The notes under the pieces were generated by a model. It ran no database searches. It was given only the letters and a program-made list of their open reading frames with translations, and was not told where the DNA came from. Shown piece by piece: positions 1 to 4,967 of a stretch of DNA of 5,747 bases; within the stretch, counting starts at the first letter, position 1; every line of letters begins with the position of its first letter. Source of the stretch: Myxococcota bacterium (GTDB taxonomy: Bacteria > Myxococcota > Polyangia > GCA-2747355 > JAKLHH01); assembly GCA_022710245.1 (NCBI GenBank), contig JAKLHH010000555.1:1-5747 (forward strand), read 5' to 3'. A program made the position numbers and the translations under genes.

Positions 1-89
1 CGGTGGTCGTCGGGCGGTGGTCGTCGGGCGGTGGTCGTCGGGCGGTGGCCAGGCGGACGGCGGTGGTCGCGCGGCGGTGGGTGGCCGGT
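1..89. repeat. 14-bp tandem repeat array, runs off left edge
   Basis: Three perfect copies of GGTGGTCGTCGGGC lie at 2-15, 16-29 and 30-43. Degenerate copies begin at 44, 62 and 76, each opening with GGTGG; the copy at 62-75 matches the unit at 11 of 14 positions. Base 1 is the last base of a preceding unit, so the array probably continues to the left. A 14-bp period is not a multiple of three, which argues against coding function, and no convincing protein is read through it on either strand. It looks like a GC-rich intergenic minisatellite. Confidence 0.8.
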
Positions 90-90
90 G

Positions 91-255
91 CTAGCCTCAA
101 AACAAGCGCATGAGCCGTAGCGAGGCGGGGGAGACCGAGGGGAGGCAAGGAGCGCCGACGAAGGCGTACTCTGCGGTACGCCGAGGAGGCGCGACGCCGC
201 ATCGCCGACGGCATCGCCCGCTGCAGTAGGCGAGATGCGCTTGTTTTGGGGCTAG
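91..255. mobile_element. 165-bp MITE-like element with 21-bp terminal inverted repeats
   Basis: Bases 91-111 and 235-255 are inverted repeats of each other over 21 bp with a single mismatch, and both carry the core CAAAACAAGCGCAT or its complement. Both tips are CTAG, which is palindromic, so it could be either the end of the repeat or a duplicated 4-bp target site. The interior has no plausible gene but contains a strong hairpin: GGCGTAC (163-169), a 6-base loop, then GTACGCC (176-182), extended by GCGCC (152-156) facing GGCGC (188-192). Long terminal repeats around a short non-coding structured core are what a miniature inverted-repeat element or a large REP-type repeat looks like. No transposase is present, so movement would need one supplied in trans. 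The right tip coincides with the yhbY stop codon. The class is inferred; other copies in the genome would confirm it. Confidence 0.7.
163..182. repeat. Central hairpin of the 165-bp element
   Basis: Perfect 7-bp arms GGCGTAC and GTACGCC flank a 6-base loop at the middle of the element. The hairpin sits near the element's centre of symmetry, so the single strand could fold into a long cruciform made of the outer 21-bp stem and this inner stem. Confidence 0.7.
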
Positions 256-545
256 TGCGGGACCTTGAGGCGGGGCTCCTCGGGGTGGGGCCGGTAGAGG
301 ATCACGGTGTGGCCGACCAGGCCCACGAGGTGCGCGCCGGCGCGCTCGGCGAGCTCGGCGGCGAGCGCCTTCTTGTCCTCGGGCTCGCGCAGGCGGACCT
401 TGATCAGCTCGTGGTCGAGGAGCGCCTGCTCGACGGCCCCGAGGAGCGAGGCGCTGAGGCCCTCGCGCCCGACCAGGACGACGGGCTGCAGGGGGTGGGC
501 GAGCTCGCGCAGGTGCTTGCGCTGGTAGGGCTTCAGCGGGTCCAT
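252..545 (-). CDS. yhbY: YhbY family RNA-binding protein (CRM domain)
   Basis: A 97-aa single-domain CRM (CRS1/YhbY) protein, the same length as E. coli YhbY. Family members have an IF3C-like RNA-binding fold and associate with pre-50S ribosomal particles in the cytoplasm, so a role in large-subunit assembly is expected. Visible family signatures are the N-terminal RKHLRELAHPLQPVVLVG block (residues 9-26), the GxxG loop G26-R-E-G29, HELIKV (45-50) and the C-terminal GHTVILYR strand (78-85). I chose the ATG at 545 because GGAGGAG (548-554) lies directly upstream and the resulting length fits the family; an in-frame GTG at 581 would add a non-conserved Gly/Arg-rich dozen residues. The stop TAG (252-254) is part of the CTAG tip of the neighbouring inverted-repeat element. 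It is divergent from the lipoprotein gene across 279 bp and looks monocistronic here. Confidence 0.95.
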   Translation of the reverse strand: MDPLKPYQRKHLRELAHPLQPVVLVGREGLSASLLGAVEQALLDHELIKVRLREPEDKKALAAELAERAGAHLVGLVGHTVILYRPHPEEPRLKVPH

Positions 546-666
546 GACTCCTCCGGCCTGCGGGCCGCGGCCGCGTCGCACGACGGGCCGGCTGCCTGGC
601 GCCGCTCCTCAATACTCGCTGGCGGCAGCGGCCGCAACCGGGATCTGCAGGTCCCTGCCGGGTGAC

Positions 667-694
667 GAGCCCCCGACCCTCGTGGGTCTTCGCC
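667..694. repeat. REP-like hairpin repeat, copy 1
   Basis: A 28-bp unit beginning GAGCCCCCGACCC. It contains a short hairpin with arms GACCC (675-679) and GGGTC (684-688) around a TCGT loop. A second copy begins 35 bp later. The combination of direct repetition and internal dyad resembles extragenic palindromic repeats. Confidence 0.65.
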
Positions 695-701
695 GGGAGC
701 G

Positions 702-729
702 GAGCCCCCGACCCTTGTGGGTCCTCGCC
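702..729. repeat. REP-like hairpin repeat, copy 2
   Basis: This second 28-bp unit differs from the first at only two positions, one of them in the loop (TTGT instead of TCGT), while both hairpin arms (710-714 and 719-723) are unchanged. A 7-bp spacer, GGGAGCG, separates the copies. Confidence 0.65.
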
Positions 730-757
730 CCCAGACTGACGCGGAGCCCGGTGGAAG

Positions 758-774
758 CACGGAGAAACTCCGTG
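758..774. promoter_or_regulatory. Perfect 7-3-7 inverted repeat upstream of lipoprotein gene
   Basis: CACGGAGAAACTCCGTG is an exact dyad with 7-bp arms and an AAA centre, ending 50 bp before the ATG at 825. Its position and symmetry suit a dimeric repressor operator or a leader-RNA hairpin. There is no T-run after it, so it is not a standard intrinsic terminator. The structure is seen directly; the function is inferred. Confidence 0.4.
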
Positions 775-812
775 GCCCTCCTCTTGCAAAACCAGCGCGG
801 GGGGAGAGCCTC

Positions 813-817
813 AGGAG
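813..817 (+). promoter_or_regulatory. Ribosome binding site deciding the lipoprotein start
   Basis: AGGAG lies seven bases before the ATG at 825. It supports this start over the upstream in-frame start at 717. Confidence 0.75.
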
Positions 818-824
818 CGTGACG

Positions 825-1952
825 ATGCGTCCTCTCGCGTGTGGCCTCGGCCTCGGCCTCGCCGTCCTCGCCGTCGCCGGCTGCACCGTAGCGAACCCGG
901 AGTTCGACCCCCGCCTGGGCGCCGACGGGGGCGCGCTGACGCCGCTGCCGGCCGAGCCCTCCGAGGACGCCGCGGCGGGCGAGGCCCGGGAGCCCCCCGC
1001 GGCGAGGCCCGAGCTCGGGCCCGTGGCGCCGAAGCAGTCCGAGGTCGACGTGCTCCTCGTCGTCGACAACAGCCAGGGGATGAGCACGGCGCAGGCCCGG
1101 CTGGCGGCCGGCCTGCCGGCCTTCATCGCCGCCCTCGAGCAGCTCCCTGGCGGCGCCAGCCTGCGCGTGGGCGCGGTCACCAGTGACCTCGGCGCCGGCC
1201 CCTACGCGACGGGCAACTGCTCCACGACGGGAGACCAGGGGCGGCTGCGGGTGCCGTCGAGCTGCTCGATGATCTCGCCGGGCGACTCCTTCCTCGAGCA
1301 CCTGGGCGGGGCGACCAACTACACGGGCGCGGCCGGTCAGGCCGCGGGCTGCCTGGCCAAGCAGGGCGAGCAGGGCTGCGGCTTCGAGCAGCCGCTGGAG
1401 GCGATGCGGGTCGCGCTCTCCGGCGCGAACGGCTTCCTCCGCCAGGGCGCCGCGCTCGCGGTCATCATCCTCACCAGCGAGGATGACTGCAGCGCGAAGA
1501 GCCCGGTGCTCTTCGACTGGAACGCCCCGAACCTCGGCCCCTACGCCGACTACCGCTGCTTCCAGCAAGGCGTGCGCTGCAACGGGCAGACGCCGCCCTT
1601 CGCCGCCGCCAGCCTGAGCAGCTGCGCGCCGGGCGGCGACCTCCTGCAGCCAGTCGCGAGCCGCTACGTGGAGCTCCTCGAGACCCTCAAGGGCGGGCGG
1701 GCGGCCGCGCTGGTCCTCGCCGGACCGACGCAGGAGCCGTTCCAGGTGAGCGCGACGAGCGACGGCTGGGGCAACGCGCTCTTCAAGCTGAAGGCGAGCT
1801 GTCAGTCGGGCGGGCTCAGCGCCACGCCCGCGGTGCGGCTGCGGGCGTTCCGCGAGGGGCTCGGCGCCTCGGGGCTCGCCGGCGACATCTGCGGCGCCTC
1901 GTACGCCGGGCCGCTCGCCGCGCTGCTCGCGAGGGTGACCGCGCTGCTCTGA
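825..1952 (+). CDS. vWA-like lipoprotein with degenerate MIDAS motif
   Basis: A predicted 375-aa lipoprotein. The N-terminus has a short basic start, a Gly/Leu/Ala/Val-rich hydrophobic stretch (about 4-18) and a lipobox VAGC with the lipidated cysteine at C20. A low-complexity Ala/Pro/Glu linker follows to about residue 70, then a von Willebrand A-like domain: SEVDVLLVVDNSQGM (MIDAS region, D81 and S83), VTSDLG (118-123), a GCGFEQPLEAM segment (184-194) and ILTSEDDCS (215-223). The domain is rich in cysteines, suggesting disulfides outside the cytoplasm. Such proteins are common surface or envelope lipoproteins in Myxococcota-like bacteria, with metal-dependent ligand binding presumed. The usual DxSxS is DNSQG here, so the second serine is missing. 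The ATG at 825 is chosen because AGGAG (813-817) lies 7 bp upstream and the signal peptide begins exactly there; an in-frame start at 717 would bury the signal. The specific ligand is unknown. Confidence 0.85.
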   Translation: MRPLACGLGLGLAVLAVAGCTVANPEFDPRLGADGGALTPLPAEPSEDAAAGEAREPPAARPELGPVAPKQSEVDVLLVVDNSQGMSTAQARLAAGLPAFIAALEQLPGGASLRVGAVTSDLGAGPYATGNCSTTGDQGRLRVPSSCSMISPGDSFLEHLGGATNYTGAAGQAAGCLAKQGEQGCGFEQPLEAMRVALSGANGFLRQGAALAVIILTSEDDCSAKSPVLFDWNAPNLGPYADYRCFQQGVRCNGQTPPFAAASLSSCAPGGDLLQPVASRYVELLETLKGGRAAALVLAGPTQEPFQVSATSDGWGNALFKLKASCQSGGLSATPAVRLRAFREGLGASGLAGDICGASYAGPLAALLARVTALL

Positions 1953-1972
1953 CCCCAGAGACCCCTCAGGGG
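1947..1972. terminator. Two small hairpins at the convergent gene junction
   Basis: CTCTG (1947-1951) pairs with CAGAG (1956-1960) around a 4-base loop, and CCCC (1962-1965) pairs with GGGG (1969-1972) around TCA. The TCA is the complement of the phosphoesterase stop codon, and the first stem includes part of the lipoprotein stop. The two genes converge with only 13 bp between them, so a shared bidirectional terminator would be expected here. The stems are short and there is no T-tract on either strand, so the terminator role is tentative. Confidence 0.3.
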
Positions 1973-2604
1973 AGGGTGATCGCCTCGCCGCGGGTCACGG
2001 CGCCGTCGGGGGAGAGCTGGTGGGGCAGCACCATCCCCGCCTCCAGATCGACGATGAGGAAGCCCGGCTCCTCGGCGCGGTGGAGGGTCCCCGGGTTCAG
2101 CGCGAGGAGGGAGTGGAAGCGGCGCACCATCCGGCGGTGGGTGTGGCCGGCGACGAGGGTCGCGTAGTGGTCCTCGTGGATCAACCGCTGCAGGTCGCTG
2201 TTCGTCTCCAGCCCGTAGCCCTCGTCGTCGGGGAGCAGGCGGCCCATGTCGTTGCTGCCCACGCCGTGACAGAGGTGGAGCAGCCCGCGCGAGGTCTCCA
2301 GGTCGCGCGTCGACGGCAGCGCCGCCAGGTACGCCAGCGTGGCAGGGGAGAGCTGCGCCGGGTCGGTGGCGTCGGGGAGGTCGCGCATGCGCCCCTGGCG
2401 CAGCCAGCGGTCGTGGTTGCCGCTCACCACCTGCACGCCGTGGGCCTCGAGGAGCTCGCGGCAGCGGTCGACGCTGCCCGGCCCGTCCGCGAGGTCGCCG
2501 GTGCAGAGGATGGCGTCGAGCCCGGCGGCTGCCAGGCTCACCAGCGTGACCGCGAGGAGCTCGTCCTCCGCGTGCACGTCACCGATCAGACCGAAGCGCT
2601 GCAC
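1966..2604 (-). CDS. YfcE-like metallophosphoesterase
   Basis: A 212-aa calcineurin-like phosphoesterase of the compact YfcE/MJ0936 type. The five metal-site motifs appear in order: GDVH (D9, H11), GDLADG (D37), GNHD (N63, H64), the lone CHG (H113) and GHTH (H154, H156). All the dinuclear metal ligands are therefore present and the enzyme should be an active cytoplasmic phosphodiesterase or phosphatase; the natural substrate cannot be read from sequence. It ends in a C-terminal strand pair (GFLIVDLEAG) typical of the fold. The start is GTG at 2604, supported by AGGGAG just upstream (2607-2612). It converges on the lipoprotein gene and lies 168 bp downstream of the radical SAM gene on the same strand, too far for tight coupling. 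No signal peptide or membrane segment is visible. Confidence 0.92.
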   Translation of the reverse strand: MQRFGLIGDVHAEDELLAVTLVSLAAAGLDAILCTGDLADGPGSVDRCRELLEAHGVQVVSGNHDRWLRQGRMRDLPDATDPAQLSPATLAYLAALPSTRDLETSRGLLHLCHGVGSNDMGRLLPDDEGYGLETNSDLQRLIHEDHYATLVAGHTHRRMVRRFHSLLALNPGTLHRAEEPGFLIVDLEAGMVLPHQLSPDGAVTRGEAITLP

Positions 2605-2682
2605 GTCTCCCTCACTCGCGGTGTTCTGACCGTTGCCCCTCGATTTTCGCGCTGTCGCGCGCGGGGGTCCAGATCCTGCTGA

Positions 2683-2718
2683 CGGATCCGCCGGTGAGCG
2701 GACCCGCCGGCCGGCGGG
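2683..2718. repeat. GC-rich palindrome and direct repeat between radical SAM and phosphoesterase genes
   Basis: CCCGCCGGCCGGCGGG (2703-2718) is a perfect 16-bp palindrome. Its left half also ends a 12-bp direct repeat: CGGATCCGCCGG (2683-2694) and CGGACCCGCCGG (2699-2710) differ at one base. The feature lies about 55 bp downstream of the radical SAM stop and 100 bp upstream of the phosphoesterase start, so it could end the first transcript or be a protein-binding site for the second. It lacks the T-run of an intrinsic terminator. Confidence 0.4.
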
Positions 2719-2772
2719 CCACGTCGCCCTGCGCTCCCTGCGGCTGCCCCGAGCTCTCCGCGGGCGTCGAGC

Positions 2773-3912
2773 TCAGGACCGGCCGAGGAGTCGCGCCGCG
2801 CGGGAGCGCACCTCGAGGACGAGCTCGCTGGCGAGCGCCAGCGGGTGCTCGATCACCTGGGCGAAGCCGAGCGCGCAGGCCGAGTGGCAGCGCGTGTCGC
2901 AGGCGGGCTGGGGACCGAAGCGTCGCTGCCCCTCGGCGAGCAGGCGATCGAGGTCCTCCTCCTCGAGGAGGTTACCCGCGTGGTGGCCGAGCTCGAGGCA
3001 GGGGTAGAAGACCTCCCCCGTCGGCGAGACCACCAGCATGGTGAAGGGGCGGCAGTCGAACTTGCTGAGGTCGCGCATCGTCTCCAGGTAGGGGACGCTG
3101 CCGTAGACCGGGCCGCCGCGGCGCTTCTCCTCGAGCAGGAACTCGAAGCAGCGGCGGTACTCGCGATGGATGGTCGCGGCAGCCTCGCCCGGGCGCCCCA
3201 CCTGGGCGGCGCCGCTCCCGGCGAGCGCCGGGTGCGCCTTGACCCCGGCGAGCGCCGGGTGCGCCTTGACCCCGGCGAGCGCCGGGTGCGCCTTGACCCC
3301 GACGAGCTGCGGGCAGGCCGCCAGGCGGAAGCCCCGCTCCTTGACCCAGGCGTAGAGCGGGTAGAGGTCGGCGAGGCCCTCCGGCGTGAGGACGGCCGAG
3401 ACGACGATCTCGAAGCGCCGCCGCGGCCAGCGCGCCGCGCGCTCGAGCCCCTCGAGGACCCGCGCGTGCGTCCCGGGGCCGACGCCGTAGCAGTCGTCGG
3501 CTCGCGCCGCGTCGAGGGTGTCGAGGCTGACGACCAGCGAGCTGACCACCTCCGCGATGGCCGGGAGGTGCTCGCCGAGCCGGACGCCGTTGCTGGTGAG
3601 GATGAGCGAGCGAAAGCCGAGCGCGCCCGCGCCGCGCAGCACCGCCTCGAGGTCCGGGTGCTCGAGCGGCTCGCCGCCAGTGAGCGCGAGGTGCGCCGTG
3701 TGGCGCCGCATCACGCCGAGGAGCCGCAGCACCTCGGGGGCGGAGAGCGTCGCGGGCGGGAGCGTGTGGTAGGGCCGCCCGGCGCCGTCGCTGCAGTAGG
3801 CGCAGCGGAGCTCGCAGGCGTAGGTCAGGTAGTAGATCCCCACCAGCGGGTTCCAGTGTCGCGGCGCCTGCACCCAGCGGTGGTAGAGGAGCTTGAAGGC
3901 CTCGGGCGGCAT
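2773..3912 (-). CDS. Radical SAM protein with C-terminal Cys-rich domain and internal tandem repeat
   Basis: A 379-aa radical SAM enzyme. The cluster-binding C33-ELR-C37-AY-C40 follows a hydrophobic strand (VGIYYLTYA), as in the family core, and TGGEPLEHP (78-86) is the SAM-binding GGEP motif. Later barrel strands are recognisable at LILTSNGV (103-110), SLVVSLD (125-131) and EIVVSAVLT (168-176). The C-terminal part has C287 (FDCRPF), C305 (VSPTGEVFYPCLELG), then C338, C342 and C346 spaced CxxxCxxxC. This resembles a SPASM or twitch-type region able to hold an auxiliary Fe-S cluster, though the spacing is not the canonical SPASM pattern. Residues about 205-231 are three identical copies of GVKAHPALA. 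The ATG at 3912 is the first start in frame, but no good Shine-Dalgarno precedes it. It lies 74 bp downstream of the unknown gene on the same strand, so co-transcription is possible. Substrate unknown; peptide or small-molecule modification are both open. Confidence 0.88.
   Translation of the reverse strand: MPPEAFKLLYHRWVQAPRHWNPLVGIYYLTYACELRCAYCSDGAGRPYHTLPPATLSAPEVLRLLGVMRRHTAHLALTGGEPLEHPDLEAVLRGAGALGFRSLILTSNGVRLGEHLPAIAEVVSSLVVSLDTLDAARADDCYGVGPGTHARVLEGLERAARWPRRRFEIVVSAVLTPEGLADLYPLYAWVKERGFRLAACPQLVGVKAHPALAGVKAHPALAGVKAHPALAGSGAAQVGRPGEAAATIHREYRRCFEFLLEEKRRGGPVYGSVPYLETMRDLSKFDCRPFTMLVVSPTGEVFYPCLELGHHAGNLLEEEDLDRLLAEGQRRFGPQPACDTRCHSACALGFAQVIEHPLALASELVLEVRSRAARLLGRS
3217..3297. 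repeat. 27-bp tandem repeat, three perfect copies, inside radical SAM gene
   Basis: Three identical 27-bp units lie at 3217-3243, 3244-3270 and 3271-3297. A degenerate fourth unit follows from 3298 to about 3314. Each encodes GVKAHPALA on the minus strand, so copy number can change without a frameshift. Each unit also contains an inverted repeat, CCCGGC and GCCGGG around a GAGC loop (3217-3222 and 3227-3232 in the first), which could promote slippage during replication. Confidence 0.97.
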
Positions 3913-3986
3913 CGCGCGCAGGGTAGCACACGTCGCGGCCGGGCTGGCTGCGCCCCGGACGAGCAGCGTGACGCCGAGCCGAGCCG

Positions 3987-4838
3987 CTACTCTCCGGGTC
4001 GATTGACGCCAAGCCCCGGATCGTAGCCAAACAGCAGATCGAGGATCTGATGCGTCAGCGTCTGCTGATCGGCAGGGGCGGCCCCTGGCAACAGCTCCTC
4101 CCGCACCAGGTCGGAGACGATGCCCTCGCTAGCGAACCAGGGGGCGGAGTCGTGCTCCCTTCGGGCCTGCTCATTCGCGGCAAAGGCCTGTTCGCAGCAC
4201 GCGCTCCTCCGGCCGGGATAGCCATGGTAGATGCGGAGCGTCTGGTTGGCCTGGATCTCGACCACCAGTCCGCCCAGGATCCAGGACACCCAGTCGCTCG
4301 AGGGAGCCGGGTGCTCGCCCCAGGCGACCTGGGCGGCCTTGCCGTGGAAGCGACCGCCTTCCAGGCGAAGCGGCTTCTGGCAGTGGTCGCACAGGAGCGG
4401 GCCACCACCGGTGCCCATCGTGGCCAGCGGCAAGACCGGCGTCATCCCCTCGCCTGCGGTGGCCTCGGCGACGCGGCGGGCATACCGCCGATGTCGATCC
4501 AGCTCGTTCACCTTCTCCAGGTACCGCTGGTACAGCGCACGAGCCTCCTGGTGCGCGAGGGTGCCGGTGGGCTCGGGTGCGAGCCCCTGCGTCGCGACCT
4601 CCGCTGCGGGCGCTGGGGCCGAGACGTCCGCGGCGACCGCCCTGATCTCGACCAGCCGCTCGTTGACGAGGGGCATGCCGAGCCGGGCTCGAAGCTGGTT
4701 GATCTCGACCAGGTCCTGCTGCTGGACCACGGGGGGTTGCCCCCAGTAGCTCTCTTCCAGAGATCGGAGCTCCCGGCGAAGCGCAGCGTCGTCGCCGTTC
4801 TCACGCGCCTGTGCCTCTGGCAGCTCCGCGTCCACCAT
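3987..4838 (-). CDS. Hypothetical protein with CxxC and CC motifs
   Basis: I do not recognise this 283-aa protein. Residues 1-70 are charged and look helical (RRELRSLEES, DLVEINQLRARLGMPLVNERLVEIR), followed by an Ala/Pro linker (about 71-92) and another helix-rich stretch (95-125). The second half begins GPLLCDHCQKPL (C150, C153), continues with H165, H176 and H205, and contains SACCEQAF (C214, C215). A structural zinc or Fe-S site from C150, C153 and C214/C215 is plausible but unproven. The C-terminus is again helical (IVSDLVREELL; LTHQILDLLFGYDP). No signal peptide or membrane segment is evident. The ATG at 4838 is preceded by a weak AGGTAGG (4847-4853). Sample 60-base stretches are about 60-65% GC against about 77% in the adjacent radical SAM gene, suggesting a different history. 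It precedes that gene on the same strand and is divergent from the second radical SAM gene. Confidence 0.75.
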   Translation of the reverse strand: MVDAELPEAQARENGDDAALRRELRSLEESYWGQPPVVQQQDLVEINQLRARLGMPLVNERLVEIRAVAADVSAPAPAAEVATQGLAPEPTGTLAHQEARALYQRYLEKVNELDRHRRYARRVAEATAGEGMTPVLPLATMGTGGGPLLCDHCQKPLRLEGGRFHGKAAQVAWGEHPAPSSDWVSWILGGLVVEIQANQTLRIYHGYPGRRSACCEQAFAANEQARREHDSAPWFASEGIVSDLVREELLPGAAPADQQTLTHQILDLLFGYDPGLGVNRPGE

Positions 4839-4967
4839 GGGTAGAACCTACCTTCTGTCCCGCACCGGCGCCAGCGCAGGCGCGCAGACCCCTTCGGCAC
4901 CTTCGACCTGCGGTCACGCGCCCTCACGGTTGCCTCGGCGCCGGCCCCTGAGGCACCATCCGGGCAG
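4839..4967. promoter_or_regulatory. Divergent intergenic region with short inverted repeat
   Basis: This 129-bp region should hold promoters for both the hypothetical protein (minus) and the second radical SAM gene (plus). An inverted repeat GGTAG / CTACC (4840-4844 and 4848-4852, 3-base gap) sits right at the minus-strand start, overlapping its weak ribosome binding site. A looser one, GCCTC / GAGGC (4932-4936 and 4950-4954), lies just before the plus-strand start. I see no clear -35/-10 elements. The regulatory role is inferred from position alone. Confidence 0.35.

Larger units (their letters stand above)
546..824. other. Divergent intergenic region yhbY / lipoprotein
   Basis: These 279 bases separate two divergently read genes and should contain both promoters. 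I see no confident -35/-10 pair, as expected for so GC-rich a sequence. It holds two REP-like hairpin repeats (667-694 and 702-729), a perfect 7-3-7 inverted repeat (758-774) and an imperfect 16-bp palindrome centred on CTGCAG (640-655, 14 of 16 positions symmetrical). Open frames crossing it on both strands have no recognisable protein features. Confidence 0.7.

Noticed and set aside
546..581. Longer GTG start for yhbY
   Set aside because: It adds twelve non-conserved residues, whereas the ATG at 545 has a strong GGAGGAG and gives the 97-aa length of E. coli YhbY.
97..789. Long minus-strand open frame across the left intergenic regions
   Set aside because: It crosses yhbY in another frame, the inverted-repeat element and the REP-like repeats. 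Its product is Arg/Pro/Ala-rich low complexity, typical of non-coding frames in high-GC DNA.
717..824. Upstream in-frame start for the lipoprotein
   Set aside because: It would place 36 hydrophilic residues before the signal peptide and has no ribosome binding site. The ATG at 825 has AGGAG at proper spacing.
609..1568. 319-aa minus-strand open frame opposite the lipoprotein gene
   Set aside because: The plus strand encodes a signal peptide, lipobox and vWA motifs with a ribosome binding site; the opposite frame shows only Arg/Ala/Gly-rich sequence.
2020..2682. 220-aa plus-strand open frame opposite the metallophosphoesterase
   Set aside because: The minus strand has all metallophosphoesterase motifs in order; the plus frame is an antisense shadow.
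2703..2718. Intrinsic terminator call for the GC palindrome
   Set aside because: No T-tract follows on either strand and there is no loop at the centre, so it is listed as a repeat of unknown role.
3217..3297. CRISPR-like repeats
   Set aside because: The 27-bp units abut each other with no spacers and lie in frame in a coding gene, so this is a tandem duplication, not a CRISPR array.
3939..3958. Small stem CCGGG / CCCGG between the orphan gene and the radical SAM gene
   Set aside because: A 5-bp GC stem with a 10-base loop is expected by chance in DNA this GC-rich.
2845..4026. 393-aa plus-strand open frame opposite the radical SAM gene
   Set aside because: It is longer than the real gene but is an Arg/Glu/Ala-rich antisense shadow; the minus strand holds CxxxCxxC and GGEP motifs.
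4050..4844. 264-aa plus-strand open frame opposite the hypothetical protein
   Set aside because: Its product shows no domain signs. The minus-strand product has alternating charged helices, aromatic residues and Cys pairs more like a real protein. Some doubt remains because neither is a recognised family.
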